DNA from: Bifidobacterium asteroides DSM 20089
GTDB lineage: Bacteria; Actinomycetota; Actinomycetes; Actinomycetales; Bifidobacteriaceae
Direction: 5' to 3'
Assembly (NCBI RefSeq): GCF_002715865.1
Contig: NZ_CP017696.1
Location: forward strand, 744,001 to 808,000
Length of the DNA: 64,000 bases
The notes beneath the pieces were generated by a model. It saw only the letters and a list, made by a program, of their open reading frames with translations. It was not told the origin of the DNA and made no database searches. Positions 37,572 through 45,812 of this stretch are shown here, piece by piece (position 1 is the stretch's first letter; each line of letters begins with the position of its first letter). Made by a program: the position numbers and the translations under genes.

Positions 37572-39152
37572 TCATTCGACCTCCCAGCGAATCGAACTTA
37601 CAGCGTCCAGGAGGCCTTCATCGTGGGAGACGACCACTAGGGCTCCCCGGTAGGGTGTCAGCACCTCGGCTAGAGCTGCCTGGGAGCGAAGGTCCAGATG
37701 ATTGGTCGGTTCATCCAGAATCAGTAGCTGGGGATGCTCCAAGAATCCCAGGCACAGCAATAGTTTGCGGCCCTCGCCCGCAGAGAGTTCGTGACCGGCC
37801 AGGAGATCTTCTGGGTCAGCGTTGAGCTGGGCGTAAGCCGACATCAGTTTCTTTTTCTGAGTCCCCGGCAGCGCGACCGCGTCCTCCAAGGCCTTGTGTA
37901 TTCGTGCCGAGCCAATGATCTGAGGCAGGATCAGGCGGGGCAGATCCGTGGGCAGACGGGCGGCAAGTAGCTCGAGCAAGGTGGACTTACCACGTCCATT
38001 CGGACCACTGATGCCGATGTGGTCTTTCGGCCCGATGCTAATGGTTTTTAGAGCTGGCCCATGCTGGCTGTCTTCCCCGCTGTCTGTAGCTGCAATCCCG
38101 CGCAGATACAGGTGGAAGTCTTCGACGCCATGTCTTTCCATCCAGTCACGTAGGTCGCCGCCATCAACTCGGACCAATTCACGTTTGTGGCTGGCTTCGG
38201 CCTGCAGGCTCATGCTCCCGTCATAGCGTTTAGCGGCAGTCTGTAGGTCGGCGTTCTTTCTGCTGGTCGCGGCGATGCGCGCGTCAGCTTGCCGATAGCC
38301 GCGGGCAGCTGCTGTTCCCGAGGCCCCGGGTTTGGCCAGTTTGTGAATGTTCAGGGCGTCGTGGTCGTGTGGGTCGATCCGGCCTCCCCGCCGTCTCAGG
38401 GCATCCACATGCTGGAGTTTCTGGAAGCGGGCAGCCTTGTACCGCATAAGCCTGTCCAATTCCCTGTGGTTGCCATCCAATTCCTCCTGGGCGTGACGGT
38501 CTTCAGCCTTCTCCTGCTCCTCGATCTGCGCCAGCCTGCCCTTGAACTGGGTCAGCGTCAGCACATTGCCGGCCTGCGTGTGACGTTTGCGGAAAACCAA
38601 CGACCTAGGGCAGCTGGCGTCGATCAGGGCCCGGTCGTGAGAGATCAATAGACCGATGCCTGCGAAGCTGTCCATGGCCTGGCCGATACGAGTCCTGGTC
38701 ACTTCATCCACATGGTTGGTCGGCTCGTCCAGGACCAGCAGGTCAGGTTTCCGGCTGAGGGAGCAGGCCACTTGCAGGCGCTTCGCCTCACCGCCGGAGA
38801 GGGTCGGATACCGGTAGACCCAATCGTCTGCTATGCCCAGGGTCCGCCTGATGGCAACGGCCCGCTGTGACCAGTCGTTGGCAAAATCGTCCAGGTTATG
38901 CGGTTGCTCGGCGATGTCCTGGGGGCAGTATTCGCAGACCAAGCTGTTGGGTTTTGGGCTGATACTTCCCTGGGTCGGCGATAGGCGTCCGCACAGGAGC
39001 AGAGCCAAGGTGGTTTTACCGCAGCCGTTATCGCCAAGCAGGGCGGTCCAGCCCCGATCCAAGGTCGCGGACAGATGCTCGAAAATGGCGGATGGGCTGC
39101 TCGGATAGGCGAAGCCGAGGTCGGTGATGGTGATGATACTAGGGTTCGACAT
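37572..39152 (-). CDS. ABC-F family ATPase (possible ribosome protection protein)
   Basis: 526 residues with two ABC nucleotide-binding domains and no membrane domain. Domain 1: Walker A GDNGCGKTT, signature LSGGEAKRLQVA, Walker B LLVLDEPTNHVD. Domain 2: Walker A GPNGRGKST, signature LSAGEGRKLLL, Walker B LLILDEPTNHLD. The interdomain linker (about residues 220-320) is highly charged and helical, as in ABC-F proteins. Members either tune translation or protect ribosomes from antibiotics. Its lone position next to tRNA-Pro and beside an acquired region favours a resistance type, but the drug class cannot be read from the sequence. AAGGAAA precedes the ATG. Confidence 0.83.
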   Translation of the reverse strand: MSNPSIITITDLGFAYPSSPSAIFEHLSATLDRGWTALLGDNGCGKTTLALLLCGRLSPTQGSISPKPNSLVCEYCPQDIAEQPHNLDDFANDWSQRAVAIRRTLGIADDWVYRYPTLSGGEAKRLQVACSLSRKPDLLVLDEPTNHVDEVTRTRIGQAMDSFAGIGLLISHDRALIDASCPRSLVFRKRHTQAGNVLTLTQFKGRLAQIEEQEKAEDRHAQEELDGNHRELDRLMRYKAARFQKLQHVDALRRRGGRIDPHDHDALNIHKLAKPGASGTAAARGYRQADARIAATSRKNADLQTAAKRYDGSMSLQAEASHKRELVRVDGGDLRDWMERHGVEDFHLYLRGIAATDSGEDSQHGPALKTISIGPKDHIGISGPNGRGKSTLLELLAARLPTDLPRLILPQIIGSARIHKALEDAVALPGTQKKKLMSAYAQLNADPEDLLAGHELSAGEGRKLLLCLGFLEHPQLLILDEPTNHLDLRSQAALAEVLTPYRGALVVVSHDEGLLDAVSSIRWEVE

Positions 39153-40588
39153 GGGTTTCCTTCTGATGGTGATGCGGTCTGATTGATCATCAGGGGAATC
39201 GTCGGCTGTGACTGGTCGATCAGTTTCTCAGCCCGTCAACTTGTAGCTTCGATCTACTGGCATCATGTCGGCGTTATTGCAGTTGATGGGGTGAATACGG
39301 CCAACGGGAGTTTTGGCTTGAGGACTCCCCTGCTGGGGACAGTCGCCGTTAATTACTGTGAGCTCGCGCTTCGGCTACTTGAGGAAGGTGGCTGGTTGAA
39401 AACATGGCTCATTGAGTCCGACGGTCTATGCTGACCGCCGTGGCAACTGTCTCATCACAGACGCAAGTCGAGGTCCTCTTTCACTCAGGCCGCCTTGGCG
39501 TATGGGGCAGTCCCTTCGTATACCTTTCTTACCCAACTTTAGCTTGGAGTCTCGTCCTTTGCATGTAATTTTGTGTCCGAATACTTGTTCTCGGTTGCCC
39601 GTAGCGGGTTAATTGGAGAAGTCATCAGGATTTTGAATCTCATCGCTGGGCCGTTGTGCAACCGGGAACTGGTTGGGGCTGATAGATGATTAGGAGAAGC
39701 CAAAGCGTGTCGTAACCAAGCCGCTGCCTGCTTCTGGCCCAAGCGCCACTTCCATTTAGCGTCGTTTGTGTTAAGCCTTAGCCTATGAGGCTTTGCACTC
39801 GGCATCCGCACGTTATCCGTATCGGTGATTCGCAGCATACGAGTGGAAAATTAATTAAAAGTACCTGATACATGCGCCAAGAGCCATTTACGAAATAATT
39901 AGATTCAGATATTAGCTTTGGCTTTTTCTTCGTTTCAACAATGTGCTTTTATTCGAAATAACAACTTACTAGCTTTAACATTGAATAGAAAAAGTCTGAT
40001 TTTATTGTTGCTTTGGCTCATCTAGATCAAATAGTATTCCAAGTTCTATATGAATGACCGTATCTCTAAATACAAATTAACCACTAAAATTATAACATTA
40101 TGCAGGATTTCTCTTCATGAACGCTTTAAAAACTTTGCATCCGTTGCATTTGAAAGTTCGCATTATGCGCAAATCATGTTACAAATCGATATCAGACCGT
40201 TCACTATACAGAATATTAGAAGTAATATTTGTAATGAATAGATTTTGACCTGACTCGGTGATATTGATATATGAGATTCGAGGTGCTTTCGCTTGATTGT
40301 TTCGACAGACAATAATCTGATAAGTATTGAATAGTTTATAGTCATATTGCGGTTTCACTATGTATAGAAAGATAATCAAAAATCTAATACTGGTGTAACC
40401 AGACAACACGATCATCATTTGGTGGAACGCACAAGCAAAGTATGGTTAGTTCACTGAGAACGCTACGATTGCCATTCATAGATTCTGACGGTGAAAGGCT
40501 GTTAAGCGATAAAAACGCATTATGAGTATTACCATAATGCTTGATACACATATGCATGACGAACAAATAAAACAAGGGGTCGCATAGG
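39153..40588. other. long gene-poor stretch, composition falling from mixed to AT-rich
   Basis: No recognisable gene. The first 500 bases have near-average composition and presumably hold the ABC-F promoter and leader, including a small CCCC-TGCT-GGGG hairpin near 39328. From about 39850 the sequence becomes strongly AT-rich. Short open frames (for example 39539-39838 on the minus strand) have no family features. The stretch looks like degraded acquired DNA. Confidence 0.5.
40517..40540. repeat. inverted repeat upstream of the PARIS-like gene
   Basis: Perfect 8-base arms GCATTATG (40517-40524) and CATAATGC (40533-40540) with an 8-base spacer, ending 48 bases before the ATG. The right arm contains a -10-like CATAAT. 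Candidate operator or mRNA hairpin. Confidence 0.5.
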
Positions 40589-42537
40589 ATGGATAGTAGT
40601 TACGTAAAGCTTAGAAGTTTGATAAAATCAAATGATGACTTGTGCAAGCGAGCTATACAAATGACCGAGGTTGTTCTCAAAGAAGATATAGTGGCAGAAG
40701 ATTTCTCTGATGTCATAGGGATTAATCCTCTTCTTGTTCCAAGAGTAGACCTTGATGATCGTAAGAGAGAGACTTTTTCCTCGTTAAAAGACTACTTTGA
40801 AACGACGCATCAAACATTCGCAAGTCTTGAAGTGGGTGCAGAGAAAAAAAATTCAATGAGCCTTATATAAAACACAGCATCAGTCGAATACAAAATCTCA
40901 ATAGCTTGATTGAGGAGTATTTGGCATTTGCGAAGATTGTTAATACAGACAAATCTTTTAAAGAATCAGATTTTCTGAATGTTGCCGAACGTCTTAGAGA
41001 TGCATTGAACCCGAACCTAGACGATCTTTACGAACATTTCAAATATGGCGATAAGAACTACATTATCTTTGGAAAAAATGGCGCTGGTAAAACATCTCTC
41101 CTAAAAAAAGTTACTACTGATATTATAACTGAGAATACTGTTATAATTCCAGCTAACAGAATTGTGAGTCTAAGTGATAGCAATTACTTTAATCAATCTT
41201 TGACTTATGATTTGAATGAGAAACTGGCTGATAAGAATTCAATTCAATATTTGGCTGGGGCACTTCTGTTGGAGGAAAATAAAGAATATCGCCACAAAGT
41301 TCCCGAATCGGACAATATATATACTAAATTCCGGAGAATTTTTAATAAATTAGGGTTAGAACGCGGCATTTCTATAGAGAGCAACGAAATAAAATTATAT
41401 TTACCCAATAAACAGGGTGAAATTGAAAAATACTCGTTATCTCAAGCTAGTGATGGAGAACGAACGGTTGTCTATATGATTCTAGCGGTTCTTTTGGCAC
41501 CATATAATGCTTATATTTTTATTGATGAACCTGAAAATCATCTTAACGGCTCTCTGATGCTTAAATTGTTTAATGCGTTAGAATTAGCTCGGTCGGATGC
41601 TCGTTTTATATATTTAACTCACAAGACTGATTTTATTGAATCCCGCACTAATTTTCAACTTATTTATTTGGAAAAAACCGATCAGCCTAATAAATGGAGT
41701 TATAAAGATATATCAGATTATAAAGATATAAGTCTTAGCACATTGCTCGATATTGAAGGTTCCCTCGACAATATTATTTTCTGCGAAGGAACAAAGTCAT
41801 CTATAGATTTTAAAATGTTGACCGCTTTATATCCTGACTTTACAGTAAGACCTTCAGGATCTTGTGTTGATGTTAAAAGAAACACTGAGGCGATTAATTT
41901 GCAATCATCTCTATTTCGTCGGCACGCTATAGGAGTCGTTGATGGCGATTTCCAAAGCAAAGAAGAAATTGATAGCTTATGCAGCAAGCGTATTTTGACT
42001 TTGCAGTATAACGAATGGGAGTCGTTGCTTCTTGATGATGAAATTCTATTAGCCATTAACAACAAAGTAGGCTATGATGATATATCAACTGTAAAGACGA
42101 ATATAATTAGTGAGATAAAGAGAGACCGAGTTAACATACTTAATGATTATTTGACTAAACGTTATTCAGCTATTATCAATAAAAACAGAATTAGAATTGA
42201 TCAATCTTGCGATGTTGATGCTGATGTAGATGCAGCTCTCGAGTTGAATATAAATACAATTAATGCGAAGAATAAAGAAACCATACTCGATATGTACAAA
42301 CAGTTTTCATCTACTCTAGATAGTTTGATTTCTGCGGATAATTATGCAAGTTTAATTAAACTAATCCCAGGAAAACAGCTATTATCAACAGCAGCACATG
42401 CTGTGCATTTGGGCTACGCGCGAGATTATATAAATGTTGTTCTACGAGAACTACGTATCAATACAGAATTCAAAGATACCGTGGACAAAAAAATAAAGTT
42501 GAACGAGTTTTACAAACATTGCTTTCCTCATGATTAG
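40589..42537 (+). pseudogene. AAA ATPase-DUF4435 (AriA-AriB-like) single-chain PARIS defence gene, frameshifted in A8
   Basis: Two frames, 40589-40870 (93 residues) and a frame that is open through 42537, join into one protein of about 649 residues if one A is added in the A8 run at 40844-40851: the second frame reads EKKFNEPYIKHSISRIQNLN straight into the later ORF. Counting from TTG 40906, the ATPase shows Walker A GKNGAGKT (56-63), signature-like SQASDGER (179-186), Walker B YIFIDEPENHL (203-213) and LTHKTDF. From about residue 285 a DUF4435/TOPRIM-like nuclease domain follows: FCEGTKSSIDF, VRPSGSCVDV, GVVDGDF. AriA (AAA) plus AriB (DUF4435) form the PARIS phage-defence system, and fused forms are known. 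The first 85 residues are an extra segment of unknown role. AAGGGG precedes ATG 40589. Far richer in AT than the core genes. Phase-variable, recoded, broken or misread are all possible. Confidence 0.7.
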
Positions 42538-43142
42538 TGCGATAAACCATCACCCGAACAACTTGGAATATAATCTGGAAAGCACTATTACTAAGCCATA
42601 TGTTTGATCGAAACAAATAACAATAAGAACGTTTGGCTATAATTTGAAAACCTAGATTCAAGATAGTTTCTCTATATGATGAGATTAATTCTTGGTGTGC
42701 GGCACTACTGTTTTCCGGGATCACACAAGGAATGGAGAAGGTAAGGACAAGTATATTTGAGCAGGGAGTTTACAAAATAGTTGCAAAGTTGGACGAGTTA
42801 GATGATTTCCGCTGCATGTTCACAGCTACTACAGCTTTTTTAAGGTATACCCACTAGCTTGCCTAATAAAAAATGGTCAGAGCTATAGGTGAGTTCAATG
42901 GCCTAGTACTTAATACCATAGCTTGGAACTTTGCACGGTTTTGTTTATCCCGAGAGGAATTATAGGCATAGTAGAAAACATGTCAGAATCGAAATAAGCT
43001 TTCGTTGGTGGAATCGAATACGTCTGTCAGGCTGGAAACCAGTTGAAGTGAAGGGTCGCACTGACCCTTTCGATCGAGGTCACCGTTTTAAGACTCACTC
43101 CCAACTTTTTTATAGTTGCTCTTGAGACCAGACACCCTCCTT
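42538..43142. other. gene-poor stretch after the PARIS-like gene
   Basis: No gene recognised. A 41-codon frame at 42732-42857 (plus strand; begins MEKVRTSIFEQGVYKIVAKL) has a coherent composition but no known family and may be a gene fragment. A perfect 7-base inverted repeat AAGGGTC-GCACT-GACCCTT lies at 43051-43069 and could be a terminator for the leftward genes at 43143-43647. Confidence 0.35.
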
Positions 43143-43402
43143 TCATGTTTTGCCAGGTGGTTTTTCATGACGGGCGAACCTCACAAATTCATACGACAAC
43201 GCAAGGATCAAGAGCATCGCTATCAGAACGTACACCAGCATGAGTGCCCATTGATCAGCTCCCATCAAACTGGCCAGCAGGAAAACGCTCGACACTAACC
43301 GATGAAAATACGGTATGAAAGTTGCTCGGCTCTTTCGTACCAGCGGCTCCCTATGTTCTCTTCTGTATGCGGATTGGTTTCAGATAAAGTATTAGAATTC
43401 AC
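43143..43402 (-). pseudogene. small membrane protein gene, frameshifted
   Basis: From GTG 43402 one frame reads SRWYERAEQLSYRIFIG and stops at 43295. In the neighbouring frame the sequence RLVSSVFLLASLMGADQW continues through a strong hydrophobic segment (about 25 residues) to KPPGKT and a TGA at 43143. A single-base change near 43300 joins them into a protein of about 86 residues with one or two transmembrane helices. The GTG overlaps the stop of the upstream small gene as GTGA, the sign of a coupled pair. Family unknown. Confidence 0.45.
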
Positions 43403-43647
43403 CAAAACAGCCTACCAAAGACTAAAAGATACCGGACAAAGCATATAGCCACTATTAGAGCCTTGATAAGCAACGGGACGTTCTGTAGCATGAAGCCAGC
43501 CAGAATGATTCGCATAGTAATACTGCTTGTCGGGCCTGGAATCAAGGCGGCTGTGAGCGCTGACATCAAACGGGAACCGAAACGAACAGTGCCAAACGAT
43601 CTGGGTTGCACATCGACAGTTGTGTCATTGCTCTTCTTGCCCTTCAT
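43399..43647 (-). CDS. small hydrophobic protein, unknown
   Basis: 82 residues from ATG 43647 (AAAGAGAA upstream). A polar start of about 25 residues (MKGKKSNDTTVDVQPRSFGT) is followed by two hydrophobic stretches (about 28-50 and 54-80), so it is probably membrane-embedded. Its stop overlaps the start of the frameshifted membrane gene at 43402. No family recognised. It could belong to a peptide-immunity or holin-like pair, which is speculation. Confidence 0.4.
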   Translation of the reverse strand: MKGKKSNDTTVDVQPRSFGTVRFGSRLMSALTAALIPGPTSSITMRIILAGFMLQNVPLLIKALIVAICFVRYLLVFGRLFW

Positions 43648-43749
43648 GGGTTTCTCTTTTGTAAAACTCAATTCAGGATCGGGCGACCTGTATGAGCATC
43701 AAAATAAAGTAAGGTAAACTTTAGGTCAAGCTAATTTGACTTCTTTATC

Positions 43750-44217
43750 TTGATGTTGTTTACCCAGCGTCTTTTGCTGCGACATTGGAAGTGGGTCTCA
43801 TGGCTATTTCGGGCTTACGATCGCTATGAAACCAGGCTGTTGGGAGAAAGCCATTCACAGCTCTCAGCAAAAGAGCTTTCCATCAAAACGAATCTCAGAG
43901 ACCTTTGCCTCAGTTATTGTGGAAACAGTGATGGGCTCATGCATCAACCGAAAAAGAGTGAGATGTTTGCTTTAATCAAGACTCGGCGCACGGAAGATCT
44001 TGTGACTTCAATATAACGAGAAAAGTCCTGTCTATATCGTTTACAGAGAATTTTGTCTACTGCTGATAGCAGCTATTTCCTGGATGTAGGAAGACCATGG
44101 AAGAACTTTGCAACAAGTCCTTATACGATAATTAGTCTAATTTGCGGGACCATAACCTATTGTGCCATTATTTTTATCGTACTCTTGCTGCGCAGAAAGG
44201 TTGATTGTAATTATTAG
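43750..44217 (+). pseudogene. possible membrane protein gene with in-frame TAA
   Basis: An 88-residue frame (43750-44016; includes SWLFRAYDRYETRLLGE) stops at TAA 44014, but the same frame stays open for another 66 codons to TAG 44217. That part encodes a coherent C-terminal membrane anchor (PYTIISLICGTITYCAIIFI then VLLLRRKVDCNY). One nonsense codon may have split a gene of about 155 codons. No family recognised, and no clear ribosome binding site. Confidence 0.35.
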
Positions 44218-44761
44218 GCCGAGTATTGCCAAACTCACGATTTTGTCATGGTATTGATGCAGGTGATTATTGGGAAGCCAGCCAGCTCATCATGTTGTTC
44301 GGGATGCCTCTGTTGCTTGTAATTCGCCTTGTATGTTTTCTCTGAACTTGAGTGCACATTGAGGCACGCTTGGGATAATCGGCAACTAATATCGCTGTTT
44401 GTGGTTTCTGCAGGACTTGATCTATGCATAGTAAGCAGGCAAATCCAAGAATGCTCAACTATGGGATGCGTTGCTCATATGAGCATTGCTTCATTATTCT
44501 TTATGTTATAGATGCAGCTTAAACGTACATGGCCATGGCCTCTGCCTAAATGCAATTCAAAGATTGGTCTTGGTCCAATCCCAGCAACGAGCCAAGTAAA
44601 ACCATGCTGATCGGTCTCAACAAACGATATTGACTGCTGCTATTTGGTGCAGTCATGTCAGCAAACATTGAGAAATCCTCATGATTCTTTTTAAGGAGTC
44701 CAATCAGTTTATAAAGATAAGTTTGAGGAATAGCCCAAGAAGTCGCTGTTTACTATGAGTC
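44218..44761. other. gene-poor stretch with relic-like hydrophobic frames
   Basis: Two adjoining short frames encode hydrophobic segments in different frames: EASQLIMLFGMPLLLVIRLV (from about 44277) and DNRQLISLFVVSAGLDLCIV (inside 44329-44511). They may be remains of a membrane protein gene. The last 250 bases show nothing clear other than the upstream region of the glycosyltransferase at 44762. Confidence 0.3.
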
Positions 44762-45761
44762 ATGAACACAGCGAATATTCTCGAAAGAAACATTAGTGGG
44801 CAGTCCTATGTGCCTAACTGGCGCTCTTCTGACAACAGGCAAATGCCAGAGGGTGAGGTTGATTCGCCTATCTACTACGGCAGTCCAGAACCGGTCGACG
44901 CCGATATTGTCATTCCCATATACAACGAGGAGGTTCAGCTGGCTGACTCCGTATCCACTTTATGCAGCTTTCTGGATCGTCACGCCAGAGATCTGACACC
45001 CTTTAGCTGGAACGTCGTGATTGCGGACAACGCCAGCACTGATGCCAGTTGGCAGATAGCCAAGTCTTTGTGCGACTGGTGCCCCAACCAGGTTCGTGCC
45101 TTGCAACTCGCCAGAAAAGGTCGCGGGTACGTCCTGAAACAGGCCTGGCTCAGCTCCAGGGCGGCAGTCGTTGCATATATGGATGTGGATCTATCCACCG
45201 ATATCGGCTCTACGGGCAGCCTTATTCTTCCTCTGCTCCAAGGCGGGGCTGACATCGCCTTTGGCTCGTGTCTTATGCCGCAATCTCAGGTCACCCGCTC
45301 CCCCAAACGTGAATTCATTTCGCGCACCTACAACCTCATGCTCCGCTCATATCTGGCGGTCTCCTTGCATGATGCCCAATGCGGTTTCAAGGCCATTACT
45401 GCCCAGGCTGCACATGTCCTGCTGCCTCAGGTGAAGGATAACGAATGGTTCTTCGATACGGAGCTGCTTGTGCGAGCCCAGCAGGCCGGGATGACCATGT
45501 TGGAGTTTCCCGTCCGTTGGGTGGAGGGCCGGCTCGACGGTCGACATCCCAGACACAGTAAAGAAGGGTCTGGAAGGCATGCACCGGGTCAGGGAGGGTA
45601 TGGAGGCCCGAGCGGTTGAGGGGCTTCGCGTCGACCTGGACTCCCCTGCCGTCTGGAAACAAATTCGCCAGCATGAGTTGCGTGGATCCCTCTTGCCTGC
45701 AGAAGAGAAGGATCCGCATTCACCTATGCGGAATCCAGGCAAAGAAGCTGCCGCTTGCTGA
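44762..45761 (+). pseudogene. GT2 glycosyltransferase (polyprenyl-phosphate sugar synthase type), frameshifted
   Basis: Family 2 glycosyltransferase similar to dolichol-phosphate mannose synthase and YkcC, which loads a sugar onto a lipid-phosphate carrier. Catalytic blocks are intact: VIPIYNEEVQL, VIADNASTD, AYMDVDLSTD (D-x-D) and DAQCGFKAI. At about 45525-45532 (GAGGGCCGGC) the frame is lost: frame 1 runs into RLDGRHPRHSKEGSGR and stops at 45619, while the natural C-terminus (STVDIPDTVKKGLEGMHRVR to 45761) is in another frame. The catalytic core may survive, but the C-terminal tail is lost. Next to a GT39 gene, its usual partner. Confidence 0.75.
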
Positions 45762-45812
45762 GCGGCTGACAGCAAACGAAATCTCATACAGAAAGAGCAA
45801 ACTTCACCTATC

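Noticed and set aside
39539-39838. 99-codon minus-strand frame in the gene-poor stretch
   Set aside because: No ribosome binding site, no family features; its composition is unlike a membrane or DNA-binding protein.
37324-44761. Copy of the tRNA-Pro 3' end as an attachment site
   Set aside because: No repeat of GGTTCAAATCCCGCC or CGGCCCGACCA found by eye downstream; a diverged copy cannot be excluded.
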